In this document: positions 34,067 to 43,277 of the stretch, in pieces
Position numbering within the stretch: position 1 is the first letter of the stretch
Layout of the letters: each line of letters starts with the position of its first letter
Assembly: GCF_900096905.1 (NCBI RefSeq)
Contig: NZ_FMYI01000001.1
Location: 1 to 64,000, forward strand
DNA from: Pelagirhabdus alkalitolerans
GTDB lineage: Bacteria; Bacillota; Bacilli; Bacillales; Amphibacillaceae
DNA: 64,000 nucleotides
Direction of reading: 5' to 3'
Program-made: the position numbers and the translations under genes
The notes under the pieces: model-generated
What the model was told of the DNA's origin: nothing
Database searches by the model: none
The model's input: only the letters and a program-made list of their open reading frames with translations

Positions 34067-37000
34067 ATGGTGATCAAACAGATTTATAGAATTACGATCC
34101 TCTTTGGCATGATCACGTTTATCACTTTAATAACAGCTCCTAACATCCATTCACAACGTAACGAACCGATCATCTTAGATGATGAAACGTCTATGATCGA
34201 TCTATATACTGGGAGTGATTTACTTAAAGATCGTGACGGAGCATTTTCAATCGATGATGTGACAACAGGGAACTTATCTGAAGCATTTATGCCAGCAGAT
34301 GATATTGAACAGCAAACAGGTTTTTTTGACACATCCACGTGGGTGCGTTTCGAAGTTGATAATCAGTCGAGCCAACAGGAGTGGATACTCGAGTTTGCCT
34401 TCCCGCTTATTTATGATTTACAACTTTTTGTTGAAGAGAACGATGAGATGGTGTTGCTCCACCATACAGGATCGGACTTCCCTCATCACCAAAGAGAGAT
34501 TGATCACCGCCATTTTATTTTCGAATTATCTATTCAACCAGGCGAGTCCAAAACCTATTATGCCGTTGCTGCAGGTGGCGGCGATCTTCATCCTCCGATT
34601 AATATTTGGGATCACGACGCCTTTGTTGAAAAATCTCAAAATGAATTTACTTTGCTCGGCATCTTTTACGGCGCTATATTCGTCATGATCTTATATAATC
34701 TATTTGTTTTTTTTAGTTTGCGTATGAAGAGTTATCTCTATTATGTACTCGTCATCACCTGCACGTTATTTGCCAAAATGTCGATTAACGGTATTGCCTT
34801 TCAATATATTTGGCCCAATGCACCCGCATGGAATCGAACAGCCACACCTTTTTGGGTTGGTTTAGCATGTATTTTTATCCTCATCTTTACGAACGTATTT
34901 TTAGATGCGGAAAACTATCTTCCAACATTTAAAAAAGTATACGCGCCACTAATCGTATTAAACAGCTTAATTATTATATCGATTCCGTTTTCTCAGTATC
35001 TCTCTCTTTACTTTATGGTGATTGGTTCATTTTTCACTTTTATCACCGTCCTTTCAACTAGTTTGCTTTGTTTAAAACGTGGAGCAAGGCAGGCTCGGTT
35101 TTATGTTGTCGGTTGGTTTATCTTTTTAACCGGGGTTTTTATTACGATTTTAGAACGACTCGTAGTTCTCCCTTATTCCATTTTCACTGAATATGCAGGT
35201 CAAATCGCCATTACGATGGAAGTGGTGCTTCTTTCTTTCGCCTTAGCTGATAATATCAATATCATGCGAGAGGAAAAAGCAATCGCAGAGAAAAAAGCCC
35301 AAGAAAGCCAGCAACTTGCACTCGATAATTTGAAAAAAACCGACAAGTTAAAAGATGAATTCCTCGCGATCACATCACATGAATTAAGAACACCATTGTA
35401 TGGGATCATTGGCATTGCAGAATCGCTTGATGAAGGGATTTCTGGAGAGTTATCCCCCGATATGAAAAAGCAATTATCCCTCATCATTTCAAGCGGTCAT
35501 CGCTTAATGGATTTAGTGAATGAAATATTAGATTTTTCTGAGTTAAAATATAATGCTCTGAAATTACAACTTAAACCGGTCTCGATCAATGGCGTCGTCG
35601 ATATTGTCATTGCCTTATCCAGACCCCTATTAAAAGAAAAACCGATTCACATCAATAATGACATTCATGAACAACTACCCGCCGTACGTGCTGATGAATA
35701 CCGGCTCCAACAAATCTTTTATAACTTAGTCAATAATGCGATAAAATACACAGATGAAGGGACCATTACCCTATCGGCGACAGTCGACAAACATGACTTA
35801 ACAGTCTTTATATCGGACACAGGCCAAGGTATTTCTGATGATGAGTTAGAGACCATCTTTCATCCTTTTAAACAAGGTGATGCCTCCACAACGAGAAAGA
35901 TGGGAGGACTTGGGATCGGCCTTAATATTACGAAAGATCTCGTTACCTTACATGACGGGCATTTAGACGTTCAATCCGATAGGGGTGAAGGCACGACGAT
36001 TTCGATTTCACTTCCATTATTTAAACAAGCCACTGAACCAATAGAAGAAACAAACACATTCAAAGAACACCACGTCATGGAAGAGCCTGAACTAATTGAT
36101 ATTGAACATGGCTCTAGTGAAAAGAAAGCTCGAATTCTGATCGTAGATGATGAAGTTGTGAACTTACAAGTCTTAACGAACCAGCTCACTTTAAACGGGT
36201 ATGATGTTTTATCCGCCTACAAAGGAGAAGATGCGCTACGCATGATCAATGAACAAAACATCGATTTAGTTATTTTAGACATTATGATGCCAGACATGTC
36301 CGGGTTTGAAGTAAGTCAAACGATCAGAGAATCGTATTCACTAATGGATCTTCCCATTCTCATGTTAACAGCGAAAAATCAGTTAGATGATAAGTTTTTA
36401 TCATTTGAAGCGGGAGCCAATGACTATTTAGCCAAACCTTGTAATAAACAAGAATTACTCTCTCGCGTTAAAACATTAATTCAAACGAAAAAACTTAATC
36501 AAGACCTCATCATGTTAAATCAAGAACTAGAGGAAAGAGTTAAAGCACGCACAAAAGAATTACAATTTGTGAACGATGATTTAAAAATAACGAATGAAAA
36601 ATTAATCAAGATGGCTGATTCTAGACGTCAACTATTAGCAAATATTGCTCATGAACTTGGATCGCCAACTACGATCATTCATAATTATGTCCAATCGATT
36701 CAAAAAGGTTTAGTAACGATCGATGATCAGCGCTACCAAACATTAGTCTTCGATAAACTAAACGTTCTGAACCGGTTAATAAATGATCTGTTTGACCTTT
36801 CGAAACTGGAAGCGGGTAAATCTGATTTGACTATTCAAGATATCAGATTAGATGAGTGGATAAAACAGTTATATAATGAATCCCAAATGACTGTAGAACT
36901 CGAAAATAGAGTGTATCAAAAGGCTAACATCCCCCTATCTTTTAAAAATTACTATATTCAGATTGACATCGAACGGATGGATCAATTGTTTTCTAATTTA

Positions 37001-37324
37001 ATTTCAAACGCCATTAAAAGTACCAATGAAGGATCTGGGAGAATTGGTCTCAAAGCCAAACTCCTAAGTGATCAACAGGTCACCATAAACGTGTGTGATG
37101 ACGGAGAAGGGATTAGTGAAGATATTTTGCCCAATATATTTGATCGATTTTACGAAGGATCGACACGAGAATCGAGCCGGAGACAAAACGGAACAGGGTT
37201 AGGACTCGCCATCGTTAAGCAAATCGTAAAAAGTCATTACGGTGAAATTAGTGTCGAAAGCGAAAAACATGTTGGCACATGTTTTTCTATTACTCTTCCC
37301 ATAACAAAAAAATCGGTGAAATAA
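34067..37324 (+). CDS. Hybrid sensor kinase 7TMR-DISM with two kinase cores (HK-REC-HK)
   Basis: This protein of about 1085 residues has a signal-anchor, an extracellular 7TMR-DISMED2-like sensor (about 30-185; STWVRFEVDN, REIDHRHFIFEL), seven TM helices (about 195-390) and a coiled coil. A first HisKA has His438 (SHELRTPLYG), followed by a HATPase (NNAIKYTDEG, DTGQGI, GLGIGL). Next is a receiver with Asp738 (LDIMMPDMSG). A second HisKA with His862 (AHELGSPTTI) and a second HATPase (DDGEGISED, GTGLGLAIV) end the protein. Two complete kinase cores flanking a receiver are unusual. DISMED2 domains are thought to bind carbohydrates. It pairs with the regulator at 33367. The start follows GGGAGG. 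Confidence 0.92.
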   Translation: MVIKQIYRITILFGMITFITLITAPNIHSQRNEPIILDDETSMIDLYTGSDLLKDRDGAFSIDDVTTGNLSEAFMPADDIEQQTGFFDTSTWVRFEVDNQSSQQEWILEFAFPLIYDLQLFVEENDEMVLLHHTGSDFPHHQREIDHRHFIFELSIQPGESKTYYAVAAGGGDLHPPINIWDHDAFVEKSQNEFTLLGIFYGAIFVMILYNLFVFFSLRMKSYLYYVLVITCTLFAKMSINGIAFQYIWPNAPAWNRTATPFWVGLACIFILIFTNVFLDAENYLPTFKKVYAPLIVLNSLIIISIPFSQYLSLYFMVIGSFFTFITVLSTSLLCLKRGARQARFYVVGWFIFLTGVFITILERLVVLPYSIFTEYAGQIAITMEVVLLSFALADNINIMREEKAIAEKKAQESQQLALDNLKKTDKLKDEFLAITSHELRTPLYGIIGIAESLDEGISGELSPDMKKQLSLIISSGHRLMDLVNEILDFSELKYNALKLQLKPVSINGVVDIVIALSRPLLKEKPIHINNDIHEQLPAVRADEYRLQQIFYNLVNNAIKYTDEGTITLSATVDKHDLTVFISDTGQGISDDELETIFHPFKQGDASTTRKMGGLGIGLNITKDLVTLHDGHLDVQSDRGEGTTISISLPLFKQATEPIEETNTFKEHHVMEEPELIDIEHGSSEKKARILIVDDEVVNLQVLTNQLTLNGYDVLSAYKGEDALRMINEQNIDLVILDIMMPDMSGFEVSQTIRESYSLMDLPILMLTAKNQLDDKFLSFEAGANDYLAKPCNKQELLSRVKTLIQTKKLNQDLIMLNQELEERVKARTKELQFVNDDLKITNEKLIKMADSRRQLLANIAHELGSPTTIIHNYVQSIQKGLVTIDDQRYQTLVFDKLNVLNRLINDLFDLSKLEAGKSDLTIQDIRLDEWIKQLYNESQMTVELENRVYQKANIPLSFKNYYIQIDIERMDQLFSNLISNAIKSTNEGSGRIGLKAKLLSDQQVTINVCDDGEGISEDILPNIFDRFYEGSTRESSRRQNGTGLGLAIVKQIVKSHYGEISVESEKHVGTCFSITLPITKKSVK

Positions 37325-37392
37325 TACTTCTTTTTTAACAAAGCGTTAAATCTATTAGAAAAATCAAGGAATCGCAGAAAAATTTGAAGTGA

Positions 37393-37440
37393 AAACCGGC
37401 ATTGTCTTCTCAACAGAAGATCAATGCCGGTTTCATTTTT
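37393..37440 (+). terminator. Intrinsic terminator of the two-component operon
   Basis: AAACCGGCATTG pairs with CAATGCCGGTTT, and inside it TCTTCT pairs with AGAAGA around CAAC, giving an almost unbroken 18-bp stem. It is followed by CATTTTT. Confidence 0.85.
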
Positions 37441-37616
37441 GATAAAGATAGCATTTCATCAAAATGAGTGAAACACCATCTTTTTCTAGTTATTTATAGT
37501 TTTATCCACAACTTTTCAATTACCCTATTTAATTATATTTTAGGGAATAACCTATATTCTAAACTATTTTAATAGAGCACCATTAGTAATTGACTAAGTT
37601 TATGTCGCTATGTTAT

Positions 37617-38312
37617 TTATACATTGTCTGACAATGTATCCAGATAGCTCTCCACATATTTTAGCCCTTTAGTATCACTGTTAATCTGATTTATAAATTC
37701 AGTACCGATGATAACTCCATCAGCTCCATTTTTTAATGCAGCCTCAATATCGTCTTTATTTTTAATTCCAAATCCTAAAAACAATGGTAAATCCGTTTGT
37801 TTTCGTAGTCTTTCAATCGTTGACTTATATGATGCATTATTTATATCAGATCCTGTTCTATCACTTGCTTTTACATAGCAAAAACTGATATTATCTTGTA
37901 ATTTTCTATTCAATTCCTCTTCAGTATCCTTATTTTCATCATATACATTTATCTTAGGTATAGCTGGAAACTCGATTAAAGGATTGTCAACGCAAAGTAC
38001 TGCATTGTATAAATTCATATCGACGGATTCTATATTAAATGCTTTAAATCCATCGTAATATGTCATTAATATAATCTCTAATTGTGTATTATTTTTTATC
38101 CATTTTAGAATATTTACTAGCGTCTCAGAATTGTAATCATTCACTAGATGTTCATGGATAGTAGTGATTGTATTCCCATCTACAAATGGATTGGTTGAAG
38201 GAACCCCTACCTCCAAATACTTTACGCCCTTTTCATCTAACATTTTGCAAATCGATTTAAATTTATCAATAGTTGGGTAGCCGAGTACATTATAAAAAAC
38301 TATATTGTTCAT
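37617..38312 (-). CDS. TrpA-like (tryptophan synthase alpha family) barrel enzyme in a PTS operon
   Basis: This 231-residue TIM-barrel protein resembles the tryptophan synthase alpha chain. It keeps Glu34 and Asp45 (EVGVPSTNPFVDGNTI), matching catalytic Glu49 and Asp60 of TrpA with the same spacing, and the phosphate-binding GFGIKNKDDI and NGADGVIIGTEFI. The usual FSDP is changed to STNP, and the protein is about 30 residues shorter than TrpA. There is no trpB or other trp gene. It lies one base after the stop of the PTS IIC gene, so it probably acts as a lyase or aldolase on the phosphorylated sugar-like substrate imported by that PTS. This role is inferred. Confidence 0.8.
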   Translation of the reverse strand: MNNIVFYNVLGYPTIDKFKSICKMLDEKGVKYLEVGVPSTNPFVDGNTITTIHEHLVNDYNSETLVNILKWIKNNTQLEIILMTYYDGFKAFNIESVDMNLYNAVLCVDNPLIEFPAIPKINVYDENKDTEEELNRKLQDNISFCYVKASDRTGSDINNASYKSTIERLRKQTDLPLFLGFGIKNKDDIEAALKNGADGVIIGTEFINQINSDTKGLKYVESYLDTLSDNV

Positions 38313-39596
38313 TTAAGAACCTCCAGATAGAAGCCTTAATATATAGCCTAGAAGAGGACCCCAAAAAGTATAATCTGTCTCACTTAGCACTCTCATGACT
38401 GCTTCATAGGATCCTACCATTGGGAGTAGTAATGCCTGCCCAAATATAAGGATGAATCCATTTAGTGTTGAGCCTAATACAGCACCTCGACGACCACCAT
38501 GAGCATTACCAAATATTGCTGTTATTGCTCCGGTAAAAAATGTCGGTATTAGTGCCGGAAACACAACTATTGGATATCCGACTAATCCAAGAATCCATGT
38601 TCCAACTAAACCTGCTAACAAGCTCATCAAGAACCCAAGTGGGACTGAATTAGGATAAGATGGGAACAGGACAGGTACATCTAACCCTGGCTTTGCATCT
38701 GGAATAATTCGATCTGCAATACCATTGAAAGCTTCTAAAACCTCAGACAACAACATACGTACTCCTGTTATAATGACAGTAATCCAAAGACCAAATAAAA
38801 TACCACTTGTAATAGAGAATAAAAGTATACCTTGACCATCACTTAGGTTTTCCATGACCCAGGTTGGCCCAGCAAATATTGATAAAACTAAAAATAAAAT
38901 GAACATAACTAACGTTAATGAGATGGACATCTCTCTAACAAAATTTAATGACTTCGGTAGTTTAATCTCTTCAAGATCTTTGGATTTATTTCCAAGATAC
39001 TTACCAATAAGCGATGCAAATACAATACCGATCGAGCTTGAATGTCCTAAAGTAAAATCTTCTCCACCTTTGATAGCATACATAAACTTATCAACATACC
39101 AGGAAGAAACGGATAGATATACAGCTAATATTAATGATCCTATAATAACTAAAGGTATGGTACTCAGGTTGGTATTAAACATTAATAGCGCTGCTATTAA
39201 TCCTGAGAAAAAGAAACTTACATGTGCTGATAAATGGACATACTTCATAGGCGAAATACGAGCTAATATTACATGGGCTATAAAACCGATAACAAATATT
39301 AAAGCCATTTCTGATCCAACATCCTGTAAACCAGCTGCTTGAGCTGCTCCTATATCGGTTGTTCCAACTTCAATCCCAAAAATTCTACCAAACATTGGTT
39401 GTAAAGGTAGAAGTGACATCCCGAGTTGCTGAGAGGATACATTAATCATTTGGAAACCAATCATTGCTTTAATTGTACTGGGAAGTGTTTGATGCCATTC
39501 ATCTTTTTGAGCAATTGAACCAATTATTATAACTATGCCGATTAAAATCATTGGATCGCTTAAAACATTATTAATGATATACATTAATAAATCCAT
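38313..39596 (-). CDS. PTS permease IIC, ascorbate (UlaA/SgaT) type
   Basis: This 427-residue polytopic membrane protein is the transport component of a phosphotransferase system. IGFQMINVSSQQL and the C-terminal GIADRIIPDAKPGLDVPV, LFPSYPNSVPLGFL and FGNAHGGRRGA resemble the UlaA family (AKPALDCP-type motif). It imports and, with IIB, phosphorylates its substrate. The substrate may be L-ascorbate or another acidic sugar or polyol, because the usual ascorbate enzymes (UlaD, E, F, G) are absent here. It follows the IIB gene by 4 bp with GGGGG upstream. Confidence 0.85.
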   Translation of the reverse strand: MDLLMYIINNVLSDPMILIGIVIIIGSIAQKDEWHQTLPSTIKAMIGFQMINVSSQQLGMSLLPLQPMFGRIFGIEVGTTDIGAAQAAGLQDVGSEMALIFVIGFIAHVILARISPMKYVHLSAHVSFFFSGLIAALLMFNTNLSTIPLVIIGSLILAVYLSVSSWYVDKFMYAIKGGEDFTLGHSSSIGIVFASLIGKYLGNKSKDLEEIKLPKSLNFVREMSISLTLVMFILFLVLSIFAGPTWVMENLSDGQGILLFSITSGILFGLWITVIITGVRMLLSEVLEAFNGIADRIIPDAKPGLDVPVLFPSYPNSVPLGFLMSLLAGLVGTWILGLVGYPIVVFPALIPTFFTGAITAIFGNAHGGRRGAVLGSTLNGFILIFGQALLLPMVGSYEAVMRVLSETDYTFWGPLLGYILRLLSGGS

Positions 39597-39600
39597 GTAT

Positions 39601-39882
39601 TTATACCCCCATTTCTTTAATTTTTTCTAATAACTCTTCTCTTAAATAATCTTTATCTGTTAAATTATCAATTTTTAATACATTAACATTTTTGGAACGT
39701 ATAACATTGGCAAAATCAGTTGTAGTAACAACTAAATCATAATTAGAACTATCTAATGAACCAATGTCACTTGAGTCGACTTCTGCTTCTATCCCCTTTT
39801 CTCTTAATATGTTCTTTGTATTCTTTTTTAACATCATACTCGTTCCTACGCCTGCACCACATACTGTAACTACACTTAGCAT
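39601..39882 (-). CDS. PTS component IIB
   Basis: This protein of about 93 residues is a PTS IIB of the lactose/ascorbate fold. The phosphocysteine is in VVTVCGAGVGTSMML at residue 8 from the chosen start. It passes phosphate from the IIA domain to the substrate held by IIC. ATG 39882 is preferred over GTG 39891, since AAAGG then has 9-nt spacing. It lies 1 bp after the stop of the regulator gene, whose IIA domain is the probable phosphate donor. Confidence 0.87.
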   Translation of the reverse strand: MLSVVTVCGAGVGTSMMLKKNTKNILREKGIEAEVDSSDIGSLDSSNYDLVVTTTDFANVIRSKNVNVLKIDNLTDKDYLREELLEKIKEMGV

Positions 39883-39883
39883 A

Positions 39884-41947
39884 TTACTCACCCTTTACTA
39901 TTTTTAGTATTGTCTCACTTGTGTTTGCTTCATTTATTTTCTCAATGGATTTTTCATCTGATAATATGTCCATAAGTTCTGATAGTGCTGTTAAGTGGGA
40001 TTGGTGGTCAATTGCACATAATCCGATGACTATATTTACAGGATCATTTTTGGGATGACCAAATTTTACTGGCTTTTCCAAAGTTATGATGCTAATGCCA
40101 ATATCGAGCGCCCCCTTTTCAGGTCTGGCATGAGGCATGGCGATCCCAGGTGCAATCACTATATAAGGTCCATTATCCGTAAATGTATTTACCATTGCAT
40201 CAATGTACTGTTCTTCAATAAGCTTTTCTTTTAACAATAGTTTACCAGCTGCTATTACAGCTTCTTGAGCATTATCCACTTCTACATTAGTTTCAATCAA
40301 TCTATCTGTGACTACATCTTTTAACAATATTTCACCCCCTACGGCATTGTCTTTGTTACCTTTAGAATTTAATAGCAAATTTAGTTTGTTTTCTAATCCG
40401 CTATAATTATCGATCGTTATATAAGGAGCAATTTCATAAATAAATTCGTGGATATCAACAGAAGTTTGTTTTATGTTAATATGCTCTGTTAATTTATTCT
40501 TATCATTGTTATTTAATAAAGGACTTACCTTTATATAATCTACTGGACTTTCGTTTAATTCTATTGTTGAAATAACAAAATCTACAATTAATTTAGGTTG
40601 TATTTTCAAAAAATAATCTTTTGAATACGTTCCAACAATAGTTAAATCGAAGTTTTTATTAAGCTCACTTTTCAATATTGAAGCCGTACTAACTCCTTCT
40701 TGGCATACAACGACAATACTTGGCTTTTTATGAAAAGTATTTAACTTCTTTTCGAATCCAGAAGCGAATAATAACACAATATAAGTTATCTCATCCTGAT
40801 TAAACCTAACCTTATATATAGATTCAAATTTTGATAAATTTCTCTTAACTACAATATATAACTTTGGATATTTCTGAATTACATCATTCTTAATAGGATT
40901 TTCAAAGTATATATTGTTAAGTAATCTATAAATAGCTGGACGTAAGTGTTGGTATAACCCTTTATATAATTCTTCATCTGAGGATAGATTCATTCCTAGC
41001 TCATTTGAGATTTTATAAATCAATTCTTTAATTAAAAACTGATAGTAAATCCAATTATCTGATTGTAAGCTGACATCTTGAGTGTAATAAGATGATTTTT
41101 GAAATTTACTAGTTAAATAGATTGTTTCATTATCGATTACTTTTTCATTAATTAAAATAGGATAGTATTCAGTTAAGAAACGATTGACATGTTCATATTC
41201 CTTTGAAAAGATCTCTTTAAATACTTTTGGTTTATTAGTAATTAAATTTTTCTGAGATATTCGCATAAAGCTAATCGATAGTGAGACACGTATATAATTA
41301 AGGTACTTATCTACGTAGTTAATATTCATTGATTCCGAAACATCAGTTATTAAACGACCAGCATTTTTAGTGGATTCATTATCTAAATATTCAACATAAA
41401 AATCATCAATTTCGTTAAAATCACTTACTTCATAATCAGAAAATATCATTCTAATTAATAAATCCCGTACGTCTTCTTCATTACCTATAATTCTACTACC
41501 TTTAAATTTCTTTGTTTCTAATTTCAAATTATACTCGGATAATCTTTTGACTACTTTTGATCGATCACTTTTAATTGTAGAGAGTGATAGATTTAATTTA
41601 CTTGCTATTTCTTCGGTAGTAATCCCCTGATTATTTATCATTACTAATATGAATATTTGGTAATCTACTCTTTTAATCGGGTCTATTTCATTTAACTCTG
41701 ATGATTGATCTTCTATTTCTTTAAGAACCAAATAATAGGCATCTTTATTTGGTAACTCTATATAATAAATTCCTCCTCTCTTTTGTAACTCAATGCCTAA
41801 TGTCCTTCCTAAATAAACCCTAACTTCATTCAAATCGTTATAAATTGTTCTTCTAGAAACATTAAAGTGTTCCGATAAGCTACTGAGCGTTACTTGTTCC
41901 TCTGGCGTTATTAACAAATTTAAAATATATAACGATCTCTTATTCAT
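39884..41947 (-). CDS. PRD-containing transcriptional activator with IIB and IIA domains (LicR/MtlR type)
   Basis: This 687-residue regulator has two N-terminal HTH segments (VTLSSLSEHFNVSRRTIYND; SLSTIKSDRSKVVKRL). Two PRDs follow: PRD1 lacks the usual His (RVSLSISFMRI) and PRD2 has YQHLRPAIYRLL. An IIB-like domain has a Cys (VVCQEGVSTA), and a C-terminal IIA domain of the mannitol/fructose type has His in IAMPHARPEKG. Phosphorylation of these sites should tune activity to substrate supply. As no separate IIA gene exists, its IIA domain may also serve transport. It is the first gene of the four-gene operon and follows GTAGGAGG. Confidence 0.9.
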   Translation of the reverse strand: MNKRSLYILNLLITPEEQVTLSSLSEHFNVSRRTIYNDLNEVRVYLGRTLGIELQKRGGIYYIELPNKDAYYLVLKEIEDQSSELNEIDPIKRVDYQIFILVMINNQGITTEEIASKLNLSLSTIKSDRSKVVKRLSEYNLKLETKKFKGSRIIGNEEDVRDLLIRMIFSDYEVSDFNEIDDFYVEYLDNESTKNAGRLITDVSESMNINYVDKYLNYIRVSLSISFMRISQKNLITNKPKVFKEIFSKEYEHVNRFLTEYYPILINEKVIDNETIYLTSKFQKSSYYTQDVSLQSDNWIYYQFLIKELIYKISNELGMNLSSDEELYKGLYQHLRPAIYRLLNNIYFENPIKNDVIQKYPKLYIVVKRNLSKFESIYKVRFNQDEITYIVLLFASGFEKKLNTFHKKPSIVVVCQEGVSTASILKSELNKNFDLTIVGTYSKDYFLKIQPKLIVDFVISTIELNESPVDYIKVSPLLNNNDKNKLTEHINIKQTSVDIHEFIYEIAPYITIDNYSGLENKLNLLLNSKGNKDNAVGGEILLKDVVTDRLIETNVEVDNAQEAVIAAGKLLLKEKLIEEQYIDAMVNTFTDNGPYIVIAPGIAMPHARPEKGALDIGISIITLEKPVKFGHPKNDPVNIVIGLCAIDHQSHLTALSELMDILSDEKSIEKINEANTSETILKIVKGE

Positions 41948-41964
41948 ATTTACCTCCTACACTT

Positions 41965-41993
41965 ATAATATCTCTTTGTATGCGCTTTCCAAA
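41965..41993 (-). promoter_or_regulatory. Promoter of the PTS operon with embedded cre-like site
   Basis: On the minus strand TTTGGA (41988-41993) and TATTAT (41965-41970) are 17 bp apart. GGAAAGCGCATACA (41977-41990) between and over them matches the cre consensus at 12 of 14 positions. This would place the operon under CcpA catabolite repression. Confidence 0.45.
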
Positions 41994-42556
41994 GTGTGAA
42001 TCTGTTCATTAATTTTGAAAACAAATAACTAATAAAGAAAAAGGTTATACTTATTCAGATTCGATAATGTTCTATACACTTGCTTCAAATATAATGACAC
42101 GATGTAAAAGAAGAACATTCTCCAAATGTTTTAAATTTAACTCCATACCATTGAGAAAACCAGAGATCTCGTAATCAATTATTAGGAGTTAACTTACTCC
42201 ACTTATGATAACTGGTAAAAACACAACAGAGAACGTGTGTAAGCGAATAGCGAAAATGAATATGTTTTGCTAATTAATGCTGAACACTTTCTTCTTTAAA
42301 TATGGTTATTCGATTCTCCATTCAATGACTATCTTCATCTTAAAATTGAATAGATTCTCTCGATTGCACTTATATTATTATTTCTATGATAATCCAATAT
42401 TGCCAATCATTTTCTCGAGATTTTTGTCGAATTATGACTTTTCTCCCTGGTGATTTTACCATTTTAGTATGATAAAATTTAATGTGGATTATCAAACTAG
42501 GCTTTAGATGAAAACGTTTAAAGTTATCTTGTGTCATGAAAGAGGCGAATAGAAAC
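41994..42556. other. 560-bp intergenic region between PTS operon and LuxR gene
   Basis: It is AT-rich and carries no convincing gene. A cre-like site TGAAAACGTTTAAA (42509-42522, 13 of 14 positions) lies 34 bp upstream of the LuxR-type gene. ATTCAAT and ATTGAAT (about 42322 and 42345) form a small inverted repeat. A frame at 42370-42588 minus has no ribosome-binding site and overlaps the LuxR gene. Confidence 0.6.
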
Positions 42557-43183
42557 ATGAACATTTTGTTGTTGTTTAGACCATCCATATTATTTGAAGG
42601 AATTTATCATGCACTAGCCAGTGAGTTCCCTCAAGTCCATTTCCAATTACATGATGTAAATAAACCTATATCGATAGACAAAGACCAAACATATGATTAT
42701 ATTATGGTCGACTATGATAAATTAGAAAATGGTAATGATTACGTTAAACAGTGGCACTCAGAAGGTCAACAATTGATTCTTTGGATCGATCAACCGAGCC
42801 AAAAAAAGTGGAACAGTCTTAAAAATATCAATTTAGTTGGCTACCTTCATCCAAAAATGTCTCAAGAAGAAATGTTTAGTGGCATGCATCATATTTTAAA
42901 AGGTCGCACCTTTGTGACACCACTTCTTTGCCGTGATCTCTTACAATTACTTATGCAAGCAAAAAATAGAAACCCTGAAACACTACCAAGACTTACCAAA
43001 AGAGAATGGGATGTTTACAAATTACTCGTTGATGGATTCAGTAACGAAGAAATTGCCGATGAGCTTAATCTATCGCCCGCGACGATTAAAAATTACATCA
43101 GCTCCATTTTAAAGCAAATAGAAGCCAAGGATCGTACTAATGCAGTGTTAATAGCACTTAAAAACCGGTGGTATGTACTTTAA
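42557..43183 (+). CDS. LuxR/NarL-type transcriptional regulator with degenerate receiver
   Basis: This protein of about 208 residues ends in a LuxR HTH (LTKREWDVYKLLVDGFSNEE, LNLSPATIKNYISSILKQI). The N-terminal 130 residues resemble a receiver fold (MNILLLFRPSILFEGIYHAL), but the acidic pocket is missing and the expected phospho-Asp region reads YIMVDYDKLENG, so phosphorylation is doubtful. ATG 42557 is chosen after AAAGAGG. No kinase is adjacent, and it is followed by a terminator. Its position beside the polysaccharide locus suggests a role in its control, but this is inference. Confidence 0.85.
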   Translation: MNILLLFRPSILFEGIYHALASEFPQVHFQLHDVNKPISIDKDQTYDYIMVDYDKLENGNDYVKQWHSEGQQLILWIDQPSQKKWNSLKNINLVGYLHPKMSQEEMFSGMHHILKGRTFVTPLLCRDLLQLLMQAKNRNPETLPRLTKREWDVYKLLVDGFSNEEIADELNLSPATIKNYISSILKQIEAKDRTNAVLIALKNRWYVL

Positions 43184-43204
43184 CCCAATACGTATAACAG
43201 GAAG

Positions 43205-43234
43205 CATTCGCTCTATTCAAAGCGAGTGTTTTTT
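43205..43234 (+). terminator. Intrinsic terminator of the LuxR-type gene
   Basis: CATTCGCT (43205-43212) pairs with AGCGAGTG (43221-43228) with one wobble and is followed by six T. Confidence 0.75.
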
Positions 43235-43277
43235 CGTATAATAAGATGAGACACAACGTATCGGAGGCTTTTTAACA

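Noticed and set aside
37617..38312. True tryptophan synthase alpha subunit
   Set aside because: There is no trpB or trp operon, the FSDP loop is changed, the length is short and the gene is fused by position to a PTS operon.
38854..39342. 162-aa frame on the plus strand
   Set aside because: It is antisense to the PTS IIC gene, without start signals.
42370..42588. 72-aa frame on the minus strand
   Set aside because: It overlaps the LuxR-type gene start and has no ribosome-binding site or recognisable sequence.
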